From: a virus
Length of the DNA stretch: 55,685 nt
Virus record (IMG/VR): IMGVR_UViG_3300005264_000124
Coordinates: 1-55,685 of that record
Direction: 5' to 3' (one strand)
This document shows, one piece after another, positions 16,917-25,034 of this stretch. Every line of letters begins with the position of its first letter. Position 1 is the stretch's first letter. The notes beneath the pieces were generated by a model. It saw nothing but the letters and a program-made list of their open reading frames with translations. It did not search any database and had not been told where the DNA came from. Both the position numbers and the translations under genes were made by a program.

Positions 16917-18254
16917 ATGGAAAATAACGAAGTTAAATTAAATGACATCATAAAGGATACAGAAATTAATTCTTTAGATAGTTTAAAAAAGAAAGAAGAA
17001 GTAAAAGAAGAAATTCAAGAAATATCTACAGATGAAATTAAAAAAGAATTAGGTGTAGAAGAAGAAAAACCTCATTCTTATATGGATGATATTTTTGATA
17101 AAGTAAATGCTAAAATCGAAAAAGATACAGAAAAAGCAGTAGAGATAGTAGAAGAAGGTTTATCTAATATGAACGAAGAAGAGATTAAACGAATAATAAA
17201 ACCTTTAAAGAAAGATACAATATTTGATGATGAAGAAGAGGATGACGATTTTCAATATGAAGATGAAGAGGTTATTCAAGAAAGAATGGAGCAAGTTAAA
17301 AAACAAATCAAAGATAAACTTAACGTTATTAATAATAAGATAGATTTAAATTCATTTAAAGTATCTAAAAAACCTATTAGTGTTTATAAAGCATTTAAAC
17401 AAACAGAGTTAAAGAGTACTAAATATACAGCAGACTGGTATTTACCAGAAACAGATATAGTATTAACAATGGAAGAGTTTCAAGGATTAGAAATTATTAA
17501 TTTGAATCCTTCTAATAGTAGTAGTAATAGAAAAAATACTTTTAAAAAGATTTACAAGAATATTTATGATCATATTATTACACCTGGTAAACCACCATTT
17601 GAAGAGTTTTTAAAATTAATTAGATTTGATGATATTCCACATTTATATTTTAATATTATTAGATCTAGTTTTAATAAAAAAAATAGTATGCCATACGAAT
17701 GTCCTAATACTAGTTGTAAAGAAACATTTATTGAAGATATACCTATTGATGAAATGGTTAAATTTGATTCTGATGAAGTTAAAGATAATTTCTTTGCAAA
17801 ACTAGAAGAAGGTGGAGAAACATTTAATGTTAAAGAATTTGAAATTGATAGAGTTCAAATTTCTGATGAGTATGTAATAGATTTTAGACAACCTTCTGTA
17901 TTTAATGTATTATTTGAAAATTTAGCATTACCAGAAAAATTTACTGAAGCTAATACTGATATAATTAGTGCAATTGCTTTTATTGAAGATATATATTTTA
18001 TTGATTTGGAAAATCATGAATTAAGATCTATCAAATATAAAGTAGATTCAGAAAGTTTTAGTAAAACTATAATGAATAAAGTTATTCAGTATGGTAAAGT
18101 TATTAATAGTTTTAACTCTGATCAATACTTTAAATTTGCTGCTATAATGAGAGATATAGAACCTGATCTTAATATTAGATATGTATTTTTAGAGGAAAAG
18201 CTAATGTTACCCAAGTTATGGAAATGGGTAACAGAGCTTTTACTATGTTATTAA
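16917..18254 (+). CDS. tail/baseplate-region protein with programmed -1 frameshift (0-frame product)
   Basis: The unshifted product is 445 residues. The first 150 are very acidic and helical (EEEDDDFQYEDEE), the rest a folded domain with one CPNTSC pair near residue 260. I do not recognise the family. It follows the gp25-like gene, so a tail assembly or baseplate chaperone is likely. Near its end the mRNA carries G-GAA-AAG (18194-18200), a 5-base spacer and a 7-bp hairpin (18206-18232), and the -1 frame stays open to 18349 without its own start signal. Frameshifting would give 428 common plus 49 new residues. This arrangement matches how tail assembly chaperones (lambda G/GT type) are made. 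Binding site AAAGGAGGAATTGGATA. Confidence 0.7.
   Translation: MENNEVKLNDIIKDTEINSLDSLKKKEEVKEEIQEISTDEIKKELGVEEEKPHSYMDDIFDKVNAKIEKDTEKAVEIVEEGLSNMNEEEIKRIIKPLKKDTIFDDEEEDDDFQYEDEEVIQERMEQVKKQIKDKLNVINNKIDLNSFKVSKKPISVYKAFKQTELKSTKYTADWYLPETDIVLTMEEFQGLEIINLNPSNSSSNRKNTFKKIYKNIYDHIITPGKPPFEEFLKLIRFDDIPHLYFNIIRSSFNKKNSMPYECPNTSCKETFIEDIPIDEMVKFDSDEVKDNFFAKLEEGGETFNVKEFEIDRVQISDEYVIDFRQPSVFNVLFENLALPEKFTEANTDIISAIAFIEDIYFIDLENHELRSIKYKVDSESFSKTIMNKVIQYGKVINSFNSDQYFKFAAIMRDIEPDLNIRYVFLEEKLMLPKLWKWVTELLLCY
18194..18232 (+). promoter_or_regulatory. programmed -1 ribosomal frameshift signal
   Basis: Slippery G-GAA-AAG (zero-frame codons GAA AAG; the AAG lysine tRNA can re-pair on AAA), spacer CTAAT, and the stem GTTACCC (18206-18212) with GGGTAAC (18226-18232) around a 13-base loop. 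The AGAGG just before the slip site is also Shine-Dalgarno-like. Confidence 0.7.
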
Positions 18255-18349
18255 AAACTAGATCTAAGGAATTAGAAAACGAAAACGCAAGAGAAGCTGA
18301 AGCGGGTGCACAGATGGAAGAAGATTTAGATGAAAGGGGAGGAATATAG
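18200..18349 (+). CDS. -1 frame extension of the preceding gene (frameshift product tail)
   Basis: Reading from the slip at 18200 gives 49 residues before TAG: ANVTQVMEMGNRAFTMLL, then KTRSKELENENAREAEA and an acidic end. This extends the unshifted protein's last 17 residues (LMLPKLWKWVTELLLCY) by about 30. There is an ATG at 18218 in this frame but no ribosome binding site, and its upstream codons remain open, so independent initiation is unlikely. The helical, charged tail is what one expects of a chaperone's shifted extension. The next gene's binding site (GGGGAGGAATATAGC) overlaps its end. Confidence 0.65.
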   Translation, partial: ANVTQVMEMGNRAFTMLLKTRSKELENENAREAEAGAQMEEDLDERGGI

Positions 18350-18350
18350 C

Positions 18351-18647
18351 ATGGACAGACCAGTATTTGTAAAAAGTATAAGTCCTAATATTTCTATAGA
18401 TAGTTTTATTCGAACTTATTTTGATGAAATAATGGCTTTATACAATGTAGTAGGTCATATTAATGAATGTGATATTAAAGCTAATTTCCAAATTCATCAA
18501 TACGAAATTAAATTTAATGCAGTTGAAGATGCACAAAAATTAATAAGTGCTGTTGGCAAAACTATTATAATTCATATTTATGGAAAATGCATACATGGCA
18601 CAATTGAACATATTGATAATACCTTGTTAATTAAATTAGATTTATAA
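18351..18647 (+). CDS. unknown protein, 98 aa, tail/RNAP operon
   Basis: Start chosen at ATG 18351 (MDRPVFVKSISP), with AGGGGAGGAATATAGC upstream; longer in-frame starts lie within the frameshift extension. The 98-residue product is unrecognised: alternating strands, one helix (EDAQKLISAVGK), no motifs. It sits between the frameshift gene and the RNA polymerase gene, 1 and 15 bases apart, so it belongs to one operon. Confidence 0.65.
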   Translation: MDRPVFVKSISPNISIDSFIRTYFDEIMALYNVVGHINECDIKANFQIHQYEIKFNAVEDAQKLISAVGKTIIIHIYGKCIHGTIEHIDNTLLIKLDL

Positions 18648-18662
18648 AAAGGAGATTATAAT

Positions 18663-20279
18663 ATGACAAAAGAATTTAAAGTTGAAATATTAGATATAGA
18701 AAAATTAATAAAGACTAATGGAATAGAAGAAGTTACTAATCCTGTATTTTTTGAAAAAGAGAACGTTCCAACTATTGATGGATTATTATCAAATGAATTA
18801 TTTGGAATTAGTAAAGATGATAGATCTCATAAATATGCATATATAGATTTATCTGATTATTTTTTACATCCTTTTATTTATAAACAATGGTCTGCTATGG
18901 ATAAAAATATAAAGCATATTGTTTATGGAACTAAAAAATTTGTTATTAATAATAAAGGTTATTTTGTAGAAGATGAAAATGGAGATACTGGTATATCATT
19001 TTTGAAAAGAAATATTAATAATATAAAAATATCTAGTACTGGCAAGACTAGAAGAGATGTAAAAATAAAATTATTAGAGGAAAATAAAGATAAATTATTT
19101 ATCAAAAAATATTTAGTAATTCCAGCATATTATAGAGATGTGAATAGTACAGGATCTAAAGGTATTGGTGTTGGAGAAATAAATAAATTATATAGTAAAC
19201 TTTTAATATCAGTAAGATCTTTAAAAGAATCAAGTGATTATGGAATACTTATGGGAAATTCAGTAAAAGCTAGAATACAAGAATTATTAGTAGCTATATA
19301 TGATTGGTTCGTAAGTGAACCAAATTTATCTGGTAAGAGAGGTATCACTAGAAGATCAGTAATGTCTAAGACAACAGATTATGCATCTAGATTAGTAATA
19401 TCATCTCCTGATATAGATTCTGAAGATTATAATGATTTAATGGTTAACATAGATACATCTGCAGTTCCTTTAGCTTCAATAACTGCAAATATGTTTCCAT
19501 TAGTTATGTTTAATTTAAGAAGATTCTTTGAGAATGAATTAGCGTCTGGACAATATCCAGTTAAGGATAAAAATGGAGAGATTACATATCATAATATTAA
19601 AGATTTCCATGAAGCATTTTCTGATGATAAATTAAAAAAGCATATAGATAATTATATAAAAAGTTATTCTAATAGATTTGAACCAATAGAAATAGTATTA
19701 GATAATGGTAAAACAGTAAATATGAAATTTAAAGGATACCATGTTGATCCTAAACATGTAGACGATCCTGGAACTAATAAAATTATGGTAGATAGACCAT
19801 TAACATGGTTAGATGTAATTTATATTGCAGCTAAGGAGGCTACTGAAGATAAACATATATTAATAACACGTTATCCTCTTGAAGATAGCTTTGGTCAATT
19901 TCCTACAAAAATAGATATATCTACAACTAAGAAAACTGAACCTATTATTATTGGAAATAAATTATATAAATTTTATCCTTATATAAGAAAAGAAGATATT
20001 GGTAGAGATACTAGTAGTATGTTTATTGATACTTTGAGAATGAGTAATCTACATCTTAAATCAATTGGTGGAGATTATGATGGTGATCAAGTTACTATTA
20101 AAGGTGTATATAGTATTCAAAGTAATGATGAATTAGATAAATTCATGGATAAGAAGCATCATTATCTTGCAGTGAACGGTATAAATATTAGAGTATCATC
20201 TAATGAAGCAGTACAAGCTTTATATAGCTTTACAAAAGTATTAGATTCTAAAGAATTAAAAAATCCTAAATTTAATTAA
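18663..20279 (+). CDS. phage RNA polymerase beta-prime subunit, N-terminal half (catalytic DxDGD)
   Basis: Part of a phage-encoded multisubunit RNA polymerase. The magnesium-binding loop is plain: GG-D471-Y-D473-G-D475-QVT, equivalent to NADFDGD of bacterial beta-prime. About residues 224-245, GKRGITRRSVMSKTTDYASR plus LVI matches the K-G-R-x-R-x-x-L-x-G-K-R-V-D-Y-S-x-R-S-V-I segment. ITRYPLEDSFGQ fits the R-x-P-x-L-H segment. At 538 residues it stops soon after the catalytic loop; the rest of beta-prime is the separate gene at 34120. Such splitting is known from phiKZ-like and AR9-like jumbo phages. Binding site AAAAGGAGATTATAAT. Followed by a bidirectional terminator. Confidence 0.85.
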   Translation: MTKEFKVEILDIEKLIKTNGIEEVTNPVFFEKENVPTIDGLLSNELFGISKDDRSHKYAYIDLSDYFLHPFIYKQWSAMDKNIKHIVYGTKKFVINNKGYFVEDENGDTGISFLKRNINNIKISSTGKTRRDVKIKLLEENKDKLFIKKYLVIPAYYRDVNSTGSKGIGVGEINKLYSKLLISVRSLKESSDYGILMGNSVKARIQELLVAIYDWFVSEPNLSGKRGITRRSVMSKTTDYASRLVISSPDIDSEDYNDLMVNIDTSAVPLASITANMFPLVMFNLRRFFENELASGQYPVKDKNGEITYHNIKDFHEAFSDDKLKKHIDNYIKSYSNRFEPIEIVLDNGKTVNMKFKGYHVDPKHVDDPGTNKIMVDRPLTWLDVIYIAAKEATEDKHILITRYPLEDSFGQFPTKIDISTTKKTEPIIIGNKLYKFYPYIRKEDIGRDTSSMFIDTLRMSNLHLKSIGGDYDGDQVTIKGVYSIQSNDELDKFMDKKHHYLAVNGINIRVSSNEAVQALYSFTKVLDSKELKNPKFN

Positions 20280-20283
20280 TAAT

Positions 20284-20322
20284 AAAAGAGAGTATACCTA
20301 TTATGGTATACTCTTTATTTTT
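20284..20322. terminator. bidirectional terminator (repeated stem type)
   Basis: AGAGTATACC with GGTATACTCT, long T-run on the right and A-rich left side, between convergent genes. Confidence 0.85.
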
Positions 20323-20323
20323 T

Positions 20324-20947
20324 TTATATTATATAATTAATTGTTCCATCAAATTTAACAGTTGACATTGGATTATTATGTATACCACGTACATATTGAT
20401 ACATACATAATTCTATATTTCCATCTAATACTATATCTTGAGATATTGTCATGCGTACTTCATTATATTTATCTGTATAAAAAGTACAAATAATTGTCCA
20501 TGTACCATCAGGTTTTAAAAAACCAGAAGCATTAATTAAATAAGATTTTTTTATTTGATAATCTGATGAATATTGTCTAAGTATAGTAATATATCCATTA
20601 CTTCCTTTTAATACTATATTTGATGAACTAGGATTTAATCCATCACCATCAGTTGTTGATCCATATATATAAGATGTATTATCTTCTTCATTATATACTC
20701 TTGGAATGATACTAAACGCTTTACATTTTTGCATATTTAATATACTAGTATATATAGAGCTACCAGAAAGTTCCTCTGTATTTATAACATTTTTTTCAAC
20801 AGTATAACTTTCAGTTGCTGCTGATTCTAAAGTTCCTAATACCCCATGTATATTTATATCTTTTTTAATATTATCTGGTATTAATAATGCTTTATCGTTA
20901 ATACTTAATCCACCATTACTTTGTCCATATATATTTCCTCTAGCCAT
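20324..20947 (-). CDS. fibre-family protein with common N-terminal tag (non-propeller)
   Basis: A 207-residue protein beginning MARGNIYGQSNGGLSINDK, the tag shared by the fibre family. Next comes LLIPDNIKKDINIHGVLGTL, a pattern (N-I-K-x-x-x-x-I-x-G-V-x-G-T) typical of phage tail-fibre and baseplate appendage proteins. The rest is a beta-rich domain without the propeller repeats, ending in DGTINYII. It has a strong site (AAGGAGATGATATAAA) and lies 15 bases after the broken propeller gene in the same transcript. The shared tag suggests that both dock at the same virion site; that is inference. Confidence 0.6.
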   Translation of the reverse strand: MARGNIYGQSNGGLSINDKALLIPDNIKKDINIHGVLGTLESAATESYTVEKNVINTEELSGSSIYTSILNMQKCKAFSIIPRVYNEEDNTSYIYGSTTDGDGLNPSSSNIVLKGSNGYITILRQYSSDYQIKKSYLINASGFLKPDGTWTIICTFYTDKYNEVRMTISQDIVLDGNIELCMYQYVRGIHNNPMSTVKFDGTINYII

Positions 20948-20962
20948 TTTATATCATCTCCT

Positions 20963-22053
20963 TTAAAATTTATATATATCTATTGTTTCTCCACCAGTAC
21001 CACTCTTAAGAGCAATACCTTCTATATCTGTTTTAGATACATCTAATACTATAGCAGCTCCTCTATTTGTATCATAATTTATATATGTAGCAACTGCTTT
21101 TTTATCAGATAATAATACTGCATCAATATAAGATGGATTATTGAATGAATATTCACTGCCTTTAATCATAGTATTGCCATCTATAGTAATAATTATAGCT
21201 GCACCATAAAAAATAGTAGTACGATTTCTATAAATAATTAATATTTTATTACTAGATAATTTTAATGCGTTTAATTGATATGTGATATTATTATTAAATA
21301 TATATTCATCACCAACAGTAATGTTTGTACCATCAATATCAAATATTACAATAGTACCATAACTATTAATACCTTGATAGCATAATAACAATTTTGTTTC
21401 AGATAAAGATATTGCACTTATATCATTATTGTTATGATTATTAAATACATAAGGACTACCACTAGTTATAGTATTACCACTTATATTAAGTACTATAGCA
21501 GTACTATAATAGTTATTATTAGAATCGCTATAAATAACAAGTATTTTAGTATTAGATATATATGATGCAAATGTATTATATACATTTGTACAAAATATAT
21601 ATTAAGTACTATAGAAGTACCATATCTATGAGTATTATTATAATCTTGATAGCTAACAAGTACTTTATTATCTGTTAATTTTACTGCACTTATATGATAT
21701 GTATAATCATATTTAAATACTAATCCGCTACTGCTATCTATAGTATTGCCATCTATAGTAATAATTTTAGCAGTACCATATCTATTATTACTATAATCAG
21801 TATAACAAACAAGTACTTTAGTATCTGTTAAAGATACTGCACTTATATTGTTAGTTTCACCATAACTGAATGCGTATTCACTACCAATAGATATATCATT
21901 TAATATATCTCTCTTAATTACTTCACTACCACTATAACTAATAAGATCTCCTATATTTATAGTGCTACCATTCTTTATTACTACTGTAGTCTTCTCTACA
22001 TCATTTACTTTAAGACCTCCACTACCTTGACCATAAACATTAGCATATTTCAT
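20963..22053 (-). pseudogene. propeller-repeat fibre gene broken by an internal deletion
   Basis: Starts at 22053 (MKYANVYGQGSGGLKVND), encodes two intact ~50-residue repeats, then shifts frame after SIVLNI near 21600-21605. From there the other frame continues the family: YNTFASYISNTKILV, further repeats, and the conserved end GTGGETIDIYKF at 20963. Compared with intact units about ten codons (the S-G-N-T-I-T-S-G section) are missing, and an ATATA microhomology lies at the joint. As it stands, translation from 22053 ends at 21493 with about 30 nonsense residues, and an isolated ORF from 21391 lacks a start signal. Either a true loss of function, a switched-off variant, or a mis-assembled repeat. 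Confidence 0.75.
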
Positions 22054-22083
22054 TTTATATTCCTCCTTAGATATTCTCTTTAA

Positions 22084-22157
22084 TTATAGTAATGTTCTAT
22101 TTTTGTAATACTTCTTATCTTTAATTATATATTATAATAATGAAAGAATAATATATT
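22084..22157 (+). repeat. 74-bp intergenic sequence duplicated at 55402-55475; shared leader core
   Basis: Identical by eye over 74 bases to 55402-55475. Both copies sit directly upstream of a minus-strand propeller fibre gene and a plus-strand gene. It contains TTGTAATACTTCTTATC and the core AATTATATATTATAATAATG. In this copy the downstream half of the usual hairpin is replaced by a different leader. Confidence 0.75.
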
Positions 22158-22162
22158 TAGTT

Positions 22163-22251
22163 GATTATGATAAACATCATAGCTTAAGCACGGGCTAAAC
22201 GATCCTAGCGACGTTCAATGTTCTGCACACATAATAATATAAATCATAATC
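22163..22251 (+). promoter_or_regulatory. structured, GC-richer 5' leader
   Basis: GATTATGAT (22163-22171) pairs perfectly with ATCATAATC (22243-22251), enclosing a 71-base interior that is far richer in G+C than its surroundings (for example AAGCACGGGC and CCTAGCGACG). Inside, GCTA/TAGC (22194-22197 with 22206-22209) and AACG/CGTT (22198-22201 with 22212-22215) can form alternative or interleaved pairings. It lies just before a ribosome binding site. I cannot match it to a known riboswitch, ribozyme or tRNA. Confidence 0.45.
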
Positions 22252-22276
22252 TTATATTTTAAAGGAGGAATTAAAA

Positions 22277-22477
22277 ATGACAACTACAAATAAAGTAAAC
22301 AAAAATAATTTAGCACCTGATGGATCTGATGTATATATTAAAACTATTGGTAGTCTAATATGTATATTCATCTTTGGAGTTAAGTATTATGTAACAACAG
22401 ATACAACAAGATTAAATGAAATTATTTATAATTTCAGAAAAAATGAGAAAAGTATATACATTGAAAATATAGCTTAG
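22277..22477 (+). CDS. small unknown protein, 66 aa
   Basis: A 66-residue protein with a polar N-terminus (MTTTNKVNKNNLAPDGS), a hydrophobic stretch IGSLICIFIFGVKYYV that could be a single membrane segment or a beta hairpin, and a charged C-terminus. Unknown family. Strong site AAAGGAGGAATTAAAA. It stands alone between the structured leader and its own terminator, so it is regulated separately from its neighbours. Confidence 0.65.
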   Translation: MTTTNKVNKNNLAPDGSDVYIKTIGSLICIFIFGVKYYVTTDTTRLNEIIYNFRKNEKSIYIENIA

Positions 22478-22512
22478 ATAAAGATTAATAATTCATTAAT
22501 CTTTATTTTTTT
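22478..22512 (+). terminator. terminator of 22277 gene
   Basis: Stem ATAAAGATTAAT with ATTAATCTTTAT, followed by a T-run. Confidence 0.8.
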
Positions 22513-22552
22513 ATTTAAAAACATATTATTAAATATAAAGGGAGGCATTATA

Positions 22553-24595
22553 ATGGATACAAATAATATACACTCTATAGATGTACAGGGAAAAATATTA
22601 GAAGGAAATGATTCAAAAATTAAATTAGCTAATACATTTTATACGCCTAAAGAAATGCTTCATAAAGGAGTATATGGTATTAATGACGAAACAGATATTG
22701 TTGATTATGCTAAGAATAATTTCTATGGAGTTAAAGCATATAAAGATACAATGATAGATAATGAAACTAAAGTAGAAGATTGGTTTGAAGAACACTCTAT
22801 GAGATTTGCAGGAATGCAAACTGATAAGTCTGGTAAATATGATATTCTTTTAGATCGTACATTAAAAGATGAATGGTTAATATTAAAAGAATTAATAGAA
22901 AATGAAGAACCTATAACTATAATTAATTCCCATAAACAATATATGCTTGAATTAGGGTGGAATTCTAACATAGCATATAATGGACAAATTATTAATAGAT
23001 TAGATTTTGTTAATAAGCAATCTTATAAGATTGTTAAAGTTCCAGATGAAGTTAATAATATTAATACTATTATAACAGAAAGTGATAAAAGTGATTTAAA
23101 TTTTAAATCACCAGCAGAACTTTCAAATTGGATGAAAGATAATATAAAGTATTCTGAATTTACTAGATTAAAATCACCATATGATGTACAACATGATAAA
23201 AAAGGATCTTGTCATGATCAAGTTTTATTTGAGCTATGTGCATTTGAAAATATGGATATAGAACCAAGAGCTATGTTTCTTATAGAATATGATAATAATA
23301 ATAATGGTGGAACTACTCATACATTTATATACTATACTAAGCATAATAAAACATATTGGTTTGAAAATGCATGGGATGATTATCAAGGCATAGAAGAATA
23401 TAATAGTATAGATGAGATAAAATCAAAAATTATAAGTCTTCATACGGATAGAGAATTTGGTAACTTCAATAAATTTCCGAATATAATGTTTAAACCATTT
23501 ATAGTAGATAATCATAAAATTGGAGAGACGCTAAGTGAATTTGTAGAGGTGTCTTTAAAAGATGAAGTTATAACAGAGTATCATAAAGTAAAAGAGTATA
23601 ATGGTGATAACGTTCCTGTATTTATATTACTCTCATCTAATGATACAGTACAATCAAAAGTTATTCGTAAAGTGACTAAATATGAGAGTAGCCACTCAAG
23701 TATATCATTTGATCCTTCATTGACTATGGTATATAGTTTTACTCCTGGAGGTTTTACTTATGAAAATATTTTAGAATATATAGATAAACATTCTAATATT
23801 AAATTATATGCAGTAATTATGAGTAAGAATCAAGCTAAGAATATACGATTTAAATTAGATGAATTATTAAATGGTAAAAAAAAATTTGGTTATAATTATT
23901 TAGGAATTATGGGATTTTTATTAAAAGAGCCAATTAAAAGAAATGATAGAATGTTTTGTTCTGAATTCGTTGATGCTATGTTTAGATTAGCAAATATAGA
24001 TTTAACACAAAAAGGTGCTGGTTTAGTATCTCCTGGGGATTTTTCTAAGAGTACTAATAAAAATATATATGAGTTATATGACGGAACAGCAAAAGCATAT
24101 ACAGCATATAAAGTAGAAAAAAAAGTTGATAAGATACTATCAAGTTATATTAAAGAGTTTGCGATATTAAATGAAGTTAAAGAGTTTCCTGTACAATTTG
24201 ATAAAGATGGTAATCTATTAATTAAGAAAATTAATAAATTAAATTATGCAGAAGAGTATTATAAATGTCATAAATTATTAGTTATATATCATAAGACTAA
24301 TAATATTGAGGGAATGAAATATGAGCTTAGTAAATTATGGTTCTTAAATAATATATTAGAATATAAAATATATAATGAAAAACTAAACGATACAACTAAG
24401 AAAGAATATATTAAGACTAGAGCTAAAATACTAAATGACTTTAAACAGTATTTAGAGTATGTATCTAAAGAAGATAATAATTTTAATTTTATAGAATATT
24501 ATGATAATACTCCATTTAGCGATGCTACATTTAAGATAAATAAGTATACTGTTAAACATTCTATTGAATTATTAAAAATGGTATTAAAACCATAA
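22553..24595 (+). CDS. two-domain cysteine hydrolase: transglutaminase-like plus permuted NlpC/P60 (YiiX-like)
   Basis: A 680-residue protein with two papain-fold candidates. The first has the transglutaminase-like triad pattern: GS-C220-HDQ, then TT-H256-TFIYY and EN-A-W-D275 (N272 nearby). The second has the permuted NlpC/P60 order of YiiX-type enzymes: SS-H381-SSISFD first, then MF-C469-SEFVDAMF. A helical C-terminal region (about 540-680) follows. Such hydrolases cut amide or peptide bonds, for instance in cell-wall peptides or during virion maturation; the real substrate is unknown. No signal peptide. Monocistronic: binding site AAAGGGAGGCATTATA and a terminator. The pairing of both folds in one protein is unusual. 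Confidence 0.6.
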   Translation: MDTNNIHSIDVQGKILEGNDSKIKLANTFYTPKEMLHKGVYGINDETDIVDYAKNNFYGVKAYKDTMIDNETKVEDWFEEHSMRFAGMQTDKSGKYDILLDRTLKDEWLILKELIENEEPITIINSHKQYMLELGWNSNIAYNGQIINRLDFVNKQSYKIVKVPDEVNNINTIITESDKSDLNFKSPAELSNWMKDNIKYSEFTRLKSPYDVQHDKKGSCHDQVLFELCAFENMDIEPRAMFLIEYDNNNNGGTTHTFIYYTKHNKTYWFENAWDDYQGIEEYNSIDEIKSKIISLHTDREFGNFNKFPNIMFKPFIVDNHKIGETLSEFVEVSLKDEVITEYHKVKEYNGDNVPVFILLSSNDTVQSKVIRKVTKYESSHSSISFDPSLTMVYSFTPGGFTYENILEYIDKHSNIKLYAVIMSKNQAKNIRFKLDELLNGKKKFGYNYLGIMGFLLKEPIKRNDRMFCSEFVDAMFRLANIDLTQKGAGLVSPGDFSKSTNKNIYELYDGTAKAYTAYKVEKKVDKILSSYIKEFAILNEVKEFPVQFDKDGNLLIKKINKLNYAEEYYKCHKLLVIYHKTNNIEGMKYELSKLWFLNNILEYKIYNEKLNDTTKKEYIKTRAKILNDFKQYLEYVSKEDNNFNFIEYYDNTPFSDATFKINKYTVKHSIELLKMVLKP

Positions 24596-24610
24596 TAAAA
24601 TCAAATTTAT

Positions 24611-24648
24611 AATAGAGAGCTTAATATGGCTCTCTATTATTTTTTTAT
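24611..24648 (+). terminator. terminator of 22553 gene
   Basis: Stem AATAGAGAGC with GCTCTCTATT, followed by a run of seven T. Confidence 0.85.
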
Positions 24649-24686
24649 GATATCTACAACTATTAAATAAGAGAGGTGAGTATGAC

Positions 24687-25034
24687 ATGATGAAAATTGA
24701 ATTAATTGGTAATAATGAAAATATTTATATTTTTAATATATCTATGTATTATAAATTTAGTATACAAATAAATCATGAGTATGATAAAGTTAATTCTTTA
24801 TTAGATTCTTTAATATTAGATATATTTCATAATTATAAAAATAATATTAATTATGAAAAAATTATGAATTATTTTCATCATTATGGATTAGCTTTTAGAT
24901 TTAATGATATTGAAATAAATTATACTTATTTAGTATCTGTTGATATGACTATTGATGGAGAATATTTTTTAGGAGAAAGGGAGTTGTATGATGCAAATGG
25001 ACAAAAATATAGGTCAAAAATTATACCGAGTTAA
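24687..25034 (+). CDS. unknown protein, 115 aa
   Basis: A 115-residue Tyr/Asn/Ile-rich protein of unknown family with no clear motif. It starts ATG-ATG with GAGAGGTGAGTATGAC upstream. Its last 47 bases overlap the next gene, whose binding site (AGGAGAAAGGGAG) lies within it, so translation of the two is probably coupled. Confidence 0.6.
   Translation: MMKIELIGNNENIYIFNISMYYKFSIQINHEYDKVNSLLDSLILDIFHNYKNNINYEKIMNYFHHYGLAFRFNDIEINYTYLVSVDMTIDGEYFLGERELYDANGQKYRSKIIPS

Noticed and set aside
22181-22200. Pistol-type ribozyme, because of GCTTAAGC
   Set aside because: The rest of the conserved core and the pairing pattern are absent; the match is only a short palindrome.
22163-22251. tRNA gene
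   Set aside because: No acceptor stem, T-arm or anticodon arm can be folded; the TTCAA-like piece lacks pairing flanks.
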